From Falsiroseomonas bella (lineage in GTDB: Bacteria > Pseudomonadota > Alphaproteobacteria > Acetobacterales > Acetobacteraceae), in assembly GCF_003173615.1 (NCBI RefSeq), contig NZ_QGNA01000001.1, positions 1,550,001-1,614,000 on the forward strand: a DNA stretch of 64,000 bases, given 5' to 3'. The position numbers were made by a program, and so were the translations under genes. This document shows positions 31,887 through 41,563 of this stretch, piece by piece; the stretch's first letter is position 1; the number at the start of each line of letters is the position of its first letter. The notes beneath the pieces are model-generated. The model saw only the letters and a list, made by a program, of their open reading frames with translations. It was not told the origin of the DNA and searched no databases.

Positions 31887-32488
31887 GCACGTCCCTGGCT
31901 TGGGACGAGCGGTTCTCAGGCGGCGATTTCCAGTTCGGCGAGGCGCCGAACCGTTATCTCGAGGAGCTGCGCCCCTGGTTCAGCCCCGGCATGCGCGCGC
32001 TGGCGCTCGGGGACGGCGAGGGGCGCAACGGCGTCTGGCTGGCCGGACAGGGGCTATCCGTGACCTCGCTCGACTGGTCGCAGGTGGGCATGGCGAAGGC
32101 GGCCGACCTCGCCGCGCGGCGCGGCGTCGCGCTGACGACCGTCGTCGCGGATGCGGCGGCCTGGGACTATCCGGAGGCCGGCTTCGACCTCGTCGCCTGG
32201 ATCTACCTGCATCTGCCGCCCGTGGACCGCGCGGCGGCGGCGCGCGGCGTGCTGAGGGCGCTGGCGCCGGGCGGCCTGCTCGCGCTGGAATGCTTCACGC
32301 CGGCGCAGCAGGGCCGGCGCAGCGGCGGGCCGAAAATGCCCGAGCTGCTGTGGTCGCGCGCCATCGTGGAGGAGCTGTTCGGCGAGCTGGAGGTGCTGGA
32401 ACTGCTGGAAGGCACGGTCAGCCTGGATGAAGGCCCGCGACACCAGGGGCGCGCGGAAGTGGTGCGGGCGCTGCTGCGAAAGCTATGA
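31883..32488 (+). CDS. SAM-dependent methyltransferase, TehB/thiopurine-like
   Basis: A 201-residue methyltransferase beginning MSTSLAWDERFSGGDFQFGEAPN, typical of small TehB- or TPMT-like enzymes that detoxify oxyanions or thiols. Motif I is ALALGDGEGRNGVWLAGQG and the post-motif is LTSVTSLDWS-like (LSVTSLDWSQ). FDLVAWIYLHLPP is motif II. It is coupled to the upstream GST gene by ATGA overlap and abuts the convergent exporter gene without a gap. Confidence 0.82.
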   Translation: MSTSLAWDERFSGGDFQFGEAPNRYLEELRPWFSPGMRALALGDGEGRNGVWLAGQGLSVTSLDWSQVGMAKAADLAARRGVALTTVVADAAAWDYPEAGFDLVAWIYLHLPPVDRAAAARGVLRALAPGGLLALECFTPAQQGRRSGGPKMPELLWSRAIVEELFGELEVLELLEGTVSLDEGPRHQGRAEVVRALLRKL

Positions 32489-33334
32489 TCACTTTGCCCG
32501 CGCCGCGATGAACCCGCCGCCCGCGACCATCAGCGTGGCGAGCGCGACGCGCCAGCTCATCGCGCCCTCGCCCGCCAGGATCAGCAGCAGCGTGGAGGCG
32601 ACCGGCACCGCATAGGCCAGCGTGCCGAGCAGCCGCGGGTCGCCGCGCTTCATCCCGACATCCCACAGGAAGAAGGCGGCGCCGACCGGGCCGAGGCCGA
32701 GTGCCGCCACCGCCAGCCATTGCCGCGCATCCGGCAGCACGGTCGTCTCGAAGGCCAGGTGCAGCAGCGCGGCCAGCGCGGCGGTCGCCAGGCAGAAACC
32801 CGCCACCGCCTCGGTCGGCACGCGGGCGAGACGCGGCGTGCCGGCGGTGACCGAATAGACCGACCACACCACCGCACAGCCCAGCGCCGCCAGGAAGCCC
32901 GGGATCGCCTCGGGCGGGAATTGCGCGCCGGGCCCGACGATCAGCAGGCAGCCCGCGAAGCCCAGTGCGACGCCGCCAAGCCGCGCCGGCCCCAGCCGCA
33001 TGCCGCGGATCGGCGCCGCGAGCAGCACGATCAGCAGCGGCCAGAGATAGTTGATGAGGTTCACCTCCACCGCCGGCGCCAGGGCGAAGGCCAGGAAATA
33101 CAGCGCGTGATAGCCGAACAGCCCGCCGACGCCATGCACCCAGGCCAGCGCTGGCTGCGCCAATGCCCGCGCCTGCCCGCGCACGATGACCGCGAGCAGC
33201 CCGATGGTGCCGCCGAGCGCGAAGCCCATGGCGGTGAGCTGCAGCGGCGGGATGCCGGCGGCGAGGCGCGACAGCAGGGCCAGGAAGGCCCAAAGGATCA
33301 GCGCGCCGCAGCCGGCGAGCGTGGCGGGGGACAT
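32489..33334 (-). CDS. EamA/DMT-family exporter (YddG-like)
   Basis: A 281-residue inner-membrane transporter with about ten predicted helices in two EamA repeats. GYHALYFLAFALAPAVEVNLINYLWPLLIVLL is strongly like the YddG group of aromatic amino-acid/drug exporters. The second repeat includes GPVGAAFFLWDVGMKRGDPRLLGTLAYAVPV. Substrate is unknown; homology suggests amino acids or related metabolites. It is transcribed convergently with the methyltransferase gene. Confidence 0.85.
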   Translation of the reverse strand: MSPATLAGCGALILWAFLALLSRLAAGIPPLQLTAMGFALGGTIGLLAVIVRGQARALAQPALAWVHGVGGLFGYHALYFLAFALAPAVEVNLINYLWPLLIVLLAAPIRGMRLGPARLGGVALGFAGCLLIVGPGAQFPPEAIPGFLAALGCAVVWSVYSVTAGTPRLARVPTEAVAGFCLATAALAALLHLAFETTVLPDARQWLAVAALGLGPVGAAFFLWDVGMKRGDPRLLGTLAYAVPVASTLLLILAGEGAMSWRVALATLMVAGGGFIAARAK

Positions 33335-33379
33335 GCGGCTGCGTCCTAGCCGCCCCCGGCTGTCGCGCGAAGCGGGCGG

Positions 33380-34135
33380 CTAGACCTTCCCGCCATCCAC
33401 GACGAAATACTGCGCCGTCACCATCGCGCTGTCGTCGGCGGCCAGCCACAGCGCCATGCGCGCGATGTCCGGCGGCATGACCTTGCGGTGGATGCTCTGC
33501 GCGGCGAGGTGGTTCGCCACCGCCTCCGGCGTCGCCCACAGTGCTTCCTGCCGCTCGGTGAAGACCCAGCCGGGCACGAGCTCGTTGACACGGATGTTGT
33601 CGCCGCCGAGGTCGCGCGCCAGGCCGCGTGTCAGGCCGCGCACGGCGGATTTCGCGGCGGTATAGGCCGGCATGCCGCCCTGGCCGCTCATCCAGCTCAC
33701 GCTGCCCATGTTGATGATCGAGCCCTGCTTCGCCGCGCGCATCCCCGGCGCGACCGCCTGCGCGCAGAAGAACATGTGGCGGAGGTTGGTGGCCATGCGC
33801 TCGTCCCAGTAGTCGGGCTCCACCGTCTCCAGCCCGTGTCGGTCGTCGCGCGCGGCGTTGTTCACCAGCACCAGCGGGTCGCCGAGCTTCGCGCGTACGT
33901 CCGCAATGGCCGCGCGCAACGCCGCGATGTCGCGCAGGTCGCATTGCAGGAACAGCGACCCCGTGGACGCGGCGACATTCGCCCCGTTCGTCGCGTCGAA
34001 ATCCAGGAAGGCCACGCGCGCGCCCTGGCGCGCGAATTGCGCCACCATCTCGGCGCCGATGCCGGAGGCGCCGCCGGTGATCAGCACGACCCGGCCGCGC
34101 AGGCTGGGATAGGTGGCGAAGGCGTCTTCGGCCAT
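33380..34135 (-). CDS. Short-chain dehydrogenase/reductase
   Basis: A 251-residue classical SDR. The nucleotide motif TGGASGIG (after VVLI), NNAARD, the catalytic serine in MGSVSW, and the Tyr-Lys pair in AYTAAKSAV are all present. The sequence resembles the SDR subgroup of sugar dehydrogenases (for example galactose or xylose dehydrogenases), with WVFTERQEALW after the active site. An acidic residue after the second beta strand (AFLDFD) suggests NAD preference. No sugar-catabolic genes are adjacent, so the substrate is open. Confidence 0.87.
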   Translation of the reverse strand: MAEDAFATYPSLRGRVVLITGGASGIGAEMVAQFARQGARVAFLDFDATNGANVAASTGSLFLQCDLRDIAALRAAIADVRAKLGDPLVLVNNAARDDRHGLETVEPDYWDERMATNLRHMFFCAQAVAPGMRAAKQGSIINMGSVSWMSGQGGMPAYTAAKSAVRGLTRGLARDLGGDNIRVNELVPGWVFTERQEALWATPEAVANHLAAQSIHRKVMPPDIARMALWLAADDSAMVTAQYFVVDGGKV

Positions 34136-34179
34136 GCGGTGTCCTCCGATGCGCGAACGCGGCGCCCTGTCGTCCGTTG

Positions 34180-34980
34180 CTAGGCTTCCAGCAGCGGCTG
34201 GGGATCGAGCCAGGTCTGGTACCAGGACAGCGAGAAATGCAGATGCGGCCCGGTGACGCGGCCCGTGGCGCCGATGCGGCCGATCGGCTGCCCGCGTTCC
34301 ACCGTCTCGCCCTCCGCTACGCCGCGCTCGGATAGATGCGCATAGAGCGTGTTCACGCCGTGGCCGTGATCCACGACCAGAAGCTGGCCGAAGAAGAAAA
34401 AATCGCCCGACAGCGTCACGCGCCCGGCCATCGCCGCGGCAACCGGCGTGCCGGTTGGGGCGGCAATGTCGAAGCCGTAATGCGGCTGCCGCGGCTCGCC
34501 GTTCAGGATGCGCTGGCTGCCGAAGACGCCGCTGATGCGTCCGCGCGCAGGCCAGGCGAGCGGCGCGACGAAGCCGGTGAGCGCCGAGTCCTCATTGCGC
34601 GCCGCGCGCAGGCGTTCGCGTTCGGCGGTGATGCGGCGCAGCGCCGCCTCGTCGGGCGTCACTTGCGCGGGCGGCAGGCCGGTGATGCGCTGCACCGACC
34701 ACTCGCGCTTGCGCACCGCGAGTGCGCGCAGCTCGCCGCGCCGGCCGGGTTCCGTCACCGAAAGCTGCGCGCTGCTTCCGTGGTCGCGGCCGAAGCCGAA
34801 GGCGAAGTCGCCCTGCGGGCTGACGCGAACGCCGCGCCCGTCCAGCGCCATGCGCGTGCCGGGCGGCACGGTGCCGACAAGCAGCCCGCCCTGCGCCGGC
34901 TCGCCGCGCCATTGCAGCGCCTGCGCATGGCGGGCGAGCAGCAGCGCGGGTGCAGCCAGAAGCATGCGACGTCCGATCAC
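34180..34980 (-). CDS. Periplasmic M23-family peptidoglycan peptidase
   Basis: Predicted LytM/M23 metallopeptidase of about 266 residues acting on peptidoglycan cross-links. A short signal peptide (GRRMLLAAPALLLARHAQA) precedes an N-terminal beta domain, a helical linker and the M23 domain with HYGFDIAAPTG, GHGVNTLYAHLS and PHLHFSLSWYQT, containing HxxxD and HxH zinc ligands. The GTG at 34980 overlaps the xseA stop (GTGA) and is chosen as start; an ATG at 34965 is an alternative. Coupling to xseA is often seen in alphaproteobacteria. Confidence 0.85.
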   Translation of the reverse strand: MIGRRMLLAAPALLLARHAQALQWRGEPAQGGLLVGTVPPGTRMALDGRGVRVSPQGDFAFGFGRDHGSSAQLSVTEPGRRGELRALAVRKREWSVQRITGLPPAQVTPDEAALRRITAERERLRAARNEDSALTGFVAPLAWPARGRISGVFGSQRILNGEPRQPHYGFDIAAPTGTPVAAAMAGRVTLSGDFFFFGQLLVVDHGHGVNTLYAHLSERGVAEGETVERGQPIGRIGATGRVTGPHLHFSLSWYQTWLDPQPLLEA

Positions 34981-36455
34981 AGCAGCGTCCCCTGTTCCGT
35001 TCCCTTCTTCGCCTTCGCACGACGCGGCGCCTCGCCTTCGGCCGTGGCGACGACCTGCCCGTCCGCGAAGCCGATGGACAGGCGCGCGCCCGGCGCCACC
35101 GCGGCGGCGCGCGTCAGCGGTTCGCCCTCCGCATCGCGCACCAGCGCGAAGCCACGCGCCAGCACCGCGTTGTAGGACAGCGCCTCCAGCTGGCGCGACG
35201 CGCCGGCGAGCATCGCGCGACGCTCGCGCAGCAGCGCGAGCACCGGCGCCGCGGAGAAGGCATGCAGCGCGCGCGCGCCGCGCAGCCGCTGCACGCACCG
35301 GGCGAAGGCGGCGACGCGCCGCCCGTCGAGCAGCGCCACCGCATGGCGCCGCGCCGCGATGGATTCGCGCGGATGCGGCACGGCCAGCGGCGCCAGCGCA
35401 TCGCGCTTCAAGCGGACGAAGGCGCGCAGCGCATCCGGCAGGCTCTCGCCCGCCTCGTCCAGCCGGCGGCGATACTCCAGCACGCGCGCCGGGATGTCGG
35501 GCAGGCGGCGTTCCAGGCGCAGCAGCGTCGTCTCCGCCGCGCGCCGCTGCCGCATCGCGGCGCCGCGCAGCCGGGCGCCGGTCTGGTCCAGCGCCGCTAG
35601 AAGATCGGCGCGCGCGGGCACCGCCATCTCCGCCGCCGCGGTCGGCGTCGGCGCGCGGCGGTCCGCGGCGAAGTCGATCAGCGTCGTGTCGGTCTCATGC
35701 CCAACGGCGGAAATCAGCGGGATGGGACAGGAAGCGGCGGCCCGGACGACGATCTCCTCGTTGAAGGCCATCAGGTCCTCGAGGCTGCCGCCGCCGCGCG
35801 CGACGATCAGCACGTCTGGGCGCGGGATCGGCCCATCGTGCGGCAGCCGGCCAAAACCTTCGATCGCGGCGGCGATGCGCTCCGCCGCGCCCTGCCCCTG
35901 CACCGGCACGGGCCACAGCAGGATGCGGCGTGGGAAGCGCCGCGCGATGGTCGTGCGGATGTCCTGGATGACGGCGCCGGCCTCGCTGGTGACCACGCCG
36001 ACGACGCGCGGCAGCCCGGGCAGCACGCGCTTGCGGCCGGCCTCGAACAGGCCCTCCGCCGCCAGCCTGACGCGCAGCTTCTCGATCCGCGCCAGCAGCG
36101 CGCCCTCGCCGGCATACTCCAGGCGGTCGATGACGAGCTGGTATTTCGAGCGGTCGGCATAGGTGGTGAGCTTGCCGGTGGCGATCACCTCCACGCCGTT
36201 CTCCGGCTGCACCGATAGCCGCGGCACGGCGGATTTCCACACCACCGATTCCAGCTTCGCGGATTCGTCCTTCAGCGAGAGATAGATGTGCCCGGACGGA
36301 TAGCGCTTGCACTCCGTGATCTCGCCGCGCACGCGCACGCGGCCGAAGGCCCCTTCCAGCGTCCGGCGGATCGCGCCGGAAATCTCGGAAACGCTGAATT
36401 CGGGCACGTTGGCACCGGAGGCGGGGGCCCCGGCGACGGGCGGCGTGGTGTCCAT
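34977..36455 (-). CDS. xseA: Exodeoxyribonuclease VII large subunit
   Basis: Catalytic subunit of the single-strand-specific exonuclease VII used in repair. The 492-residue product has the N-terminal OB-fold (FGRVRVRGEITECKRYPSGHIYLSLKD), then the nuclease core with TSEAGAVIQDIRTTIARRFP, DVLIVARGGGSLEDLMAFN, SAVGHETDTTLIDFAADRRAPTPTAAAE, followed by the long helical region and a conserved C-terminus. Length is normal for alphaproteobacteria. It is divergent from purD, an arrangement common in Rhodospirillales. Confidence 0.95.
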   Translation of the reverse strand: MDTTPPVAGAPASGANVPEFSVSEISGAIRRTLEGAFGRVRVRGEITECKRYPSGHIYLSLKDESAKLESVVWKSAVPRLSVQPENGVEVIATGKLTTYADRSKYQLVIDRLEYAGEGALLARIEKLRVRLAAEGLFEAGRKRVLPGLPRVVGVVTSEAGAVIQDIRTTIARRFPRRILLWPVPVQGQGAAERIAAAIEGFGRLPHDGPIPRPDVLIVARGGGSLEDLMAFNEEIVVRAAASCPIPLISAVGHETDTTLIDFAADRRAPTPTAAAEMAVPARADLLAALDQTGARLRGAAMRQRRAAETTLLRLERRLPDIPARVLEYRRRLDEAGESLPDALRAFVRLKRDALAPLAVPHPRESIAARRHAVALLDGRRVAAFARCVQRLRGARALHAFSAAPVLALLRERRAMLAGASRQLEALSYNAVLARGFALVRDAEGEPLTRAAAVAPGARLSIGFADGQVVATAEGEAPRRAKAKKGTEQGTLL

Positions 36456-36521
36456 GGCCGGACCCTATGCTAGGACGCGCCGGTGCGGAACCTTCCGTGC
36501 GGGACGTTGCGGGGTGGCGCG

Positions 36522-37790
36522 ATGCGGGTGCTGGTGGTGGGCGGCGGCGGCAGGGAACATGCCTTGTGCTGGGCGCTGTCCCGCTCGCCCCTGCTCACGA
36601 AGCTGTGGTGCGCGCCGGGCAATCCCGGCATCGCGGAGGTCGCGGCCTGCGTGCCCATCGGCGCAACGGATGTCGCCGCGCTGGTCCGATTCGCGCGGCA
36701 GGAGAGTGTGGAACTGGTCGTCGCCGGGCCGGAGGCGCCGCTGACGCTCGGCCTCGCGGGTGCCTGCGCCGAGGCGGGGATCCCCTGCTTCGGGCCGAGC
36801 GCCGCCGCGGCGCAGCTCGAGGGCAGCAAGGCCTTCTGCAAGGCGGTGGCCGACGAGGCCGGCGTGCCCACCGCCGCCTGGCGACGCTTCGACGATGCCG
36901 CGGCCGCGCGCGCCTATATCCGCGCGCAGGGTGCGCCGATCGTCGTGAAGGCCGATGGCCTCGCCGCCGGCAAGGGCGTGGTCGTCGCGGCGACGGTCGA
37001 GGAGGCCGAGGCCGCGATCGCCGACATCATGGAAAGCCGCGTGCATGGCGAGGCCGGCGCGACCGTGGTGATCGAGGATTTTCTCCAGGGCGAGGAGATC
37101 TCCTTCTTCGCGTTGTGCGACGGGGAGACGGCGCTGCCCTTCGGCGCCGCGCAGGACCACAAGCGCGTGGGCGAGGGCGATACCGGCCCCAACACCGGGG
37201 GCATGGGCGCCTATTCCCCGGCGCCATCCTTCACGCCCGCGCTGCAGCAGCAGGCGATGGAGCGCATCGTGCTGCCGACGCTGCGCGCGATGGCGCGGCG
37301 CGGCACGCCCTTCCGCGGCGTGCTCTTCGCGGGGCTGATGCTGACTGCGGCAGGACCGAAGCTGATCGAGTTCAACGTCCGTTTCGGCGATCCCGAATGC
37401 CAGGCGCTGATGCTGCGCCTGCGGTCGGACCTGCTGCCCGCGCTGCTGGCCGCCGCGCAGGGGAGTCTGGCCGGCGTACAGCTTGCGATGTCGGACGATC
37501 CCAGCCTGGTCGTGGTGATGGCGGCGGAAGGCTATCCCGGCACGCCGCGCAAGGGCACCGAGATCCGCGGGCTCGCCGCCGCCGCTGCGCTGCCCGGCGT
37601 GCGCATCTTCCATGCCGGCACCGCGCGGCGCGCGGATGGCGCGATCCTGGCCGATGGTGGGCGCGTGCTCGGCATCGGCGGCACCGCCGCGACGCTGCGC
37701 GCGGCGCGCGACGCGGCCTATGCGGCGGTGGACGCGCTGGACTGGCCGGGCGGCTTCTGCCGGCGCGATATCGGTCACCGCGCATTGTGA
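36522..37790 (+). CDS. purD: Phosphoribosylamine-glycine ligase
   Basis: GAR synthetase, second step of purine synthesis; ATP-grasp enzyme of 422 residues. [19 protein letters not shown] is the diagnostic N-terminus, with the ATP-grasp elements [34 protein letters not shown], and [23 protein letters not shown], and [15 protein letters not shown] near the end. The ATG at 36522 is chosen over an upstream in-frame ATG because it gives the family start. The stop overlaps an in-frame GTG of the next gene. Confidence 0.95.
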   Translation: MRVLVVGGGGREHALCWALSRSPLLTKLWCAPGNPGIAEVAACVPIGATDVAALVRFARQESVELVVAGPEAPLTLGLAGACAEAGIPCFGPSAAAAQLEGSKAFCKAVADEAGVPTAAWRRFDDAAAARAYIRAQGAPIVVKADGLAAGKGVVVAATVEEAEAAIADIMESRVHGEAGATVVIEDFLQGEEISFFALCDGETALPFGAAQDHKRVGEGDTGPNTGGMGAYSPAPSFTPALQQQAMERIVLPTLRAMARRGTPFRGVLFAGLMLTAAGPKLIEFNVRFGDPECQALMLRLRSDLLPALLAAAQGSLAGVQLAMSDDPSLVVVMAAEGYPGTPRKGTEIRGLAAAAALPGVRIFHAGTARRADGAILADGGRVLGIGGTAATLRAARDAAYAAVDALDWPGGFCRRDIGHRAL

Positions 37791-37804
37791 AGGAGGCGAC
37801 GCAG

Positions 37805-39175
37805 TTGCACAGGCCGCTCATCGCGCTCGACGGCTACAACCTCTCTCTCGAACAGGGGACCGGCGTCGCGACCTATGCCCGCGGCCTGTCGCACCGGCTG
37901 AAGGCGCTCGGGGCGGAGGTCGGCGTGCTCTATGGCCACCGCTCCTCCGCCGGGAAGGACGGGCTGCTGCGCGAGGTCACCTTCTTCGATCCGCGCGGCG
38001 ACCTGCCCGGCTGGCGCCGCCCGCTCGACGACACGATGCGCATGCTGCGCCTGCGCTTCGGCGTGCAGGCGGTGGAGGTGCCGATCGGCAGCGTCGAGAC
38101 GACCTCGCTCGCCGCGCGCCTGCCGGCCTTCGACCGGATCTGGAACATCCCGAGCCTGTATCGCGCCGCCGTGCTCGGCTTCGGCGCCAGCCGCCGCTTC
38201 GGCCGCGTCCGCCTGCCCAACGCGCCGAAGCTGATGCACTGGACCTATCCCGTGCCGCTGACCGCCGAGGGCCCGGGCCAGGAAGCCCTGCCCAACATCT
38301 ACACCATCCACGACCTGGTGCCGCTGCGCCTGCCCTTCACCACGCTCGACAACAAGAAGCGCTACCTCGGCACGGTGCGCGGCATCGCGGAGCGCGCGAC
38401 GCATATCGTGACGGTCAGCGAGGCGTCGCGCCGCGACATCATCACCCTGCTCGGCGTGCCGGAGGAGAAGGTCACGAACACCGGCCAGGCGGTGGAACTG
38501 CCGGACCCTGCGACACTGAAGCCGGAATCGCTGGTCCGGTCGGAACTGGAAGGCTTCTTCGGCCTGCACTGGCAGAAATACTTCCTGTTCTTCGGCGCGA
38601 TCGAGCCGAAGAAGAATGTCGGGCGGCTGATCGAGGCCTATCTCGCCACCGGGTCCGAGCATCCGCTGGTGATCTGCGGCAAGCAGGCCTGGAACGCGCA
38701 TCAGGAGCTCGGCCTGCTGTATGAGGACGACCGCCGCGAATTCGTCCCGCGCGGCCCGGTGGAGGGCGTGCAGGGCCTGCAGCGCAAGCTGCGCGACAAG
38801 GTGATGCTGATCGACTACGTGCCGGGCCGCCTGCTGACCGGGCTGATCCGCGGCGCGCGCGCGATGCTGTTCCCCTCGCTGTACGAAGGCTTCGGCCTGC
38901 CCGTGGTGGAGGCGATGCATCTCGGCGCGCCGGTAATGACCTCCAACACCTCGTCCCTGCCGGAAGTGGCGGGCGATGCCGCGCTGCTGGTGGACCCCTA
39001 CGACACGCGCGCGATGGCGGAGGCGATCCAGCGCCTGGACGCCGACGCCGCGCTGCGGGCGGAGCTTGCGGCGCGCGGCCCGAAGCGCGCGGCGACCTTC
39101 AACGCCGAGGACTACGGGAAGCGGCTGCGAGAGATGTATGCGCGGCTGGGGATCAGGCTGGAGGCGCCAGCCTAG
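37805..39175 (+). CDS. Glycosyltransferase family 4 protein
   Basis: GT-B glycosyltransferase of about 456 residues. The C-terminal donor domain shows [71 protein letters not shown], the GT4 EX7E-type signature. The N-terminal acceptor domain begins [25 protein letters not shown]. An AAGGAGG at 37790-37796 sits eight bases before a TTG at 37805, which is therefore chosen as start; a GTG at 37787 overlapping the purD stop is possible. Likely makes surface polysaccharide; substrates unknown. Confidence 0.87.
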   Translation: MHRPLIALDGYNLSLEQGTGVATYARGLSHRLKALGAEVGVLYGHRSSAGKDGLLREVTFFDPRGDLPGWRRPLDDTMRMLRLRFGVQAVEVPIGSVETTSLAARLPAFDRIWNIPSLYRAAVLGFGASRRFGRVRLPNAPKLMHWTYPVPLTAEGPGQEALPNIYTIHDLVPLRLPFTTLDNKKRYLGTVRGIAERATHIVTVSEASRRDIITLLGVPEEKVTNTGQAVELPDPATLKPESLVRSELEGFFGLHWQKYFLFFGAIEPKKNVGRLIEAYLATGSEHPLVICGKQAWNAHQELGLLYEDDRREFVPRGPVEGVQGLQRKLRDKVMLIDYVPGRLLTGLIRGARAMLFPSLYEGFGLPVVEAMHLGAPVMTSNTSSLPEVAGDAALLVDPYDTRAMAEAIQRLDADAALRAELAARGPKRAATFNAEDYGKRLREMYARLGIRLEAPA

Positions 39176-39240
39176 CAGCACGGATTCCGTTGCGGCGGCG
39201 GCCCGGAGCGTGGGAGGCTGTCGTCGGGGAGGACGGCGCG

Positions 39241-40140
39241 ATGGCAGTCCCGACATTCAACCCGGCGAAGGCCAAGGTGATCCTGCCCGCGCCGGGCAAG
39301 GCCGAAACGGGCGATGGCGACACCATGCGGCTCGACCTGCCCTTCCGCCTCGTATCGGTGGACACGCCTGAAAAATCGAATGTCGGCGGCAAGCCGGCGG
39401 TGGCGCAGAAGCGGCTGGACGCGGCGCTGGAGGTGCTCGGCGAGCTTTCCGGCCGCAGCGGCGTGCCGTCCGGCTTCGCCGACTATTTCGCACCCCGGAT
39501 CGCCGATGGCGGTGCGGTGCGCCACTACGCGGCCGCGGAGGAAGCGACAAACCAACTGCGCAAGCTGCGGGCCGAGACCACCACCGGTGCGAAGGGCAAG
39601 GCGCGTGAACTGGCGGTGATTCCAGCAGGCGAGGTGGTGGACGGGAACGGGCGCATGCTCGCCTATGTCGCGCCGTATCTGACGAAGGCGGAGCGCGACA
39701 GGCTCCCCGTCACCTCCAGGAAGCGGCGGACCTTCAACCTGTCGCTGGTGGCGGAAGGCTGGGCGGCAAGCTTCCCCATCTGGCCGTCCTTTCCTTCGCG
39801 CCGCACGGATCTCGATGCCTTCCTGGACGCGGCGGGCACGGCATGGCGGCGTGGCAAGGGGAACTGGGCAGGCGGCAACAAGGCCGCGCTGCTCACCGGC
39901 TACGAATTCCGCGCGCTGATCAAGATCGGGCGCGCCCGGCTGGACGGCATCCTGCAGTCCGACGGCACGCGGCGAGAGGCCACGTCGCGCGACTTTCTCT
40001 CTGCCTTCGAACGGCGTTGCGTGGACCGAGCCGGCGTGAACCATGGGCGTTTCGGCTTCGTCGCCGTGCCGCATGGCGATCGCCTCTGGAGCTGGACGCA
40101 GAAGGCGGCAGGGGAACTCCAGGACTATCTGGGCGCCTGA
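39241..40140 (+). CDS. Staphylococcal-nuclease-like (TNase) domain protein
   Basis: A 299-residue protein with an SNase/thermonuclease-like domain. GDGDTMRLDLPFRLVSVDTPEKS contains the first catalytic arginine (Arg36) and Glu44, and VVDGNGRMLAYV provides the third (Arg138), followed by NLSLVAEGWAASFPIWPSF. The catalytic triad is thus present. No signal peptide is visible, so it may be cytoplasmic. The C-terminal 100 residues are not recognised. It converges with rsmD with no gap. Confidence 0.72.
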   Translation: MAVPTFNPAKAKVILPAPGKAETGDGDTMRLDLPFRLVSVDTPEKSNVGGKPAVAQKRLDAALEVLGELSGRSGVPSGFADYFAPRIADGGAVRHYAAAEEATNQLRKLRAETTTGAKGKARELAVIPAGEVVDGNGRMLAYVAPYLTKAERDRLPVTSRKRRTFNLSLVAEGWAASFPIWPSFPSRRTDLDAFLDAAGTAWRRGKGNWAGGNKAALLTGYEFRALIKIGRARLDGILQSDGTRREATSRDFLSAFERRCVDRAGVNHGRFGFVAVPHGDRLWSWTQKAAGELQDYLGA

Positions 40141-40698
40141 TCAGGCCTGCGCCCGAAAAAAGACCAGCCGCGCCGCGCCATGCGCGCGTTCGGCCACCGG
40201 CTCGAAACCCGGCACCTCCAGCGCCTCGCCCTTTGCGACCTCGGCCACCAGCAGCGCGTCCGGGGCGATCCAGCCGGCGGCGCCGAGTGCCGCGACCGCG
40301 CGCGGCACCAGGTCCTTGCCATAGGGCGGGTCGAGGAGGATCAGCGAACAGGGCGCATCCGCGCGCGGCGGCTTCGTCGCGTCGCCCGGGATCACGCGCG
40401 TGGTGTCCGCTTCCCGCAGCGCCGCGATGTTGGTGCGCAGCGCGGCCAGGGCGGCGCGGTCCTGCTCGATGAACACGGCCCGCGCCGCGCCGCGCGACAG
40501 CGCCTCCAGCCCCAGCGCCCCGGTGCCTGCGAAGGCGTCGAGCACGCGCGCGCCCTCCACCCGCTCGCGCCCGGACCAGGGCGCGTGCCACAGCATGTCG
40601 AACAGCGCCTGGCGCACGCGGTCCGAGGTCGGGCGCGTCGCGTCGCCTTGCGGCGCGACCAGGCTACGACCGCGGTGACGGCCGGCGACGATTCGCAT
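40141..40698 (-). CDS. rsmD: 16S rRNA (guanine966-N2)-methyltransferase RsmD
   Basis: Methylates G966 of 16S rRNA. The 185-residue product begins MRIVAGRHRGRSL, the family start, and carries SAM motif I VLDAFAGTGALGLEALSRG and the amino-methyltransferase motif LLDPPYG. It overlaps the upstream rluB gene by 35 bases in the same direction, so the two RNA-modification enzymes are translationally coupled. Confidence 0.95.
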   Translation of the reverse strand: MRIVAGRHRGRSLVAPQGDATRPTSDRVRQALFDMLWHAPWSGRERVEGARVLDAFAGTGALGLEALSRGAARAVFIEQDRAALAALRTNIAALREADTTRVIPGDATKPPRADAPCSLILLDPPYGKDLVPRAVAALGAAGWIAPDALLVAEVAKGEALEVPGFEPVAERAHGAARLVFFRAQA

Positions 40699-41563
40699 GC
40701 GGCCTGCGCGGCGCGGCGTTACGGGCGCGGGGGATGCTGCGCGCCCCGGGCGGTGGGGGCGCGGGTGGCGGCGGCGGCGCTTCCGCCGGCGCGTCTCCGC
40801 CCCGCCGCCGCTGCGGCTTCTCGCCGATGCCGAGCTGCTCGCGCAGGATGCGCGGATGCACCTCCTCCACGCCGGCGCGCGGCAGCGCGCCGAGCTGGAA
40901 GGGACCGTAGGCCACGCGGATCAGCCGCGTGACCTGCAGGCCGAGATGCGCCATCACGCGTCGCACCTCGCGGTTCTTGCCTTCCTTCAGGCTGATCGTG
41001 AGCCAGGCATTGGTGCCCTGGCGGGAATCGAGCCCGGCCTCGATCGGGCCGTAGGCGACGCCATCCACCGTCACGCCGCGCGCCAGCGCCGCCAGCGCGC
41101 GTTCGTCCACGGGACCATGCACGCGCACGCGGTAGCGCCGCAGCCAGCCGTTGGACGGCAGTTCCAGCCGCCGCGCCAGCTCGCCATCGTTGGTCAGCAG
41201 CAGCAGCCCCTCGGAGGTGATGTCGAGCCGCCCGATCGAGACGACGCGCGGCATGCCCGGCGGCAGCTTCTCGAACACGGTGGGGCGGCCCTGCGGGTCG
41301 CGATGCGTCGTCACCAGGCCATCGGGCTTGTGGTAGCGGAACAGCCGCGTGCGCTCCGGCGCCGCGACCGGCTTGCCCTCCACCGCCACCTTGTCGCCGG
41401 CCGCGACGAAGGTCGCCGGCGTTTCCACTGTCTTGCCGTTGAGCTTCACCTTGCCTTCGGCGATCAGCTTCTCCGCATCGCGGCGCGAGGCGATGCCGGC
41501 ACGCGCGAGATACTTTGCGATGCGCTCGCCACGCTTGTCGTCTTCCTCGGTCTCGTCGGTCAT
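40664..41563 (-). CDS. rluB: 23S rRNA pseudouridine synthase RluB-type
   Basis: Pseudouridine synthase of the RsuA/RluB group, expected to modify 23S rRNA U2605. The 299-residue product has an N-terminal S4 domain (RIAKYLARAGIASRRDAEKLIAEGKV), the catalytic SIGRLDITSEGLLLLTNDGE with the nucleophilic aspartate, and LKEGKNREVRRVMAHLGLQVTRLIR. A basic, proline-rich C-terminal tail of about 60 residues, common in alphaproteobacteria, extends over the rsmD start. Its own start overlaps the stop of the upstream amidotransferase gene. Confidence 0.93.
   Translation of the reverse strand: MTDETEEDDKRGERIAKYLARAGIASRRDAEKLIAEGKVKLNGKTVETPATFVAAGDKVAVEGKPVAAPERTRLFRYHKPDGLVTTHRDPQGRPTVFEKLPPGMPRVVSIGRLDITSEGLLLLTNDGELARRLELPSNGWLRRYRVRVHGPVDERALAALARGVTVDGVAYGPIEAGLDSRQGTNAWLTISLKEGKNREVRRVMAHLGLQVTRLIRVAYGPFQLGALPRAGVEEVHPRILREQLGIGEKPQRRRGGDAPAEAPPPPPAPPPPGARSIPRARNAAPRRPHANRRRPSPRS

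Noticed and set aside
39241-40140. Secreted thermonuclease
   Set aside because: The SNase catalytic residues are present but no signal peptide is visible, so secretion is not supported.
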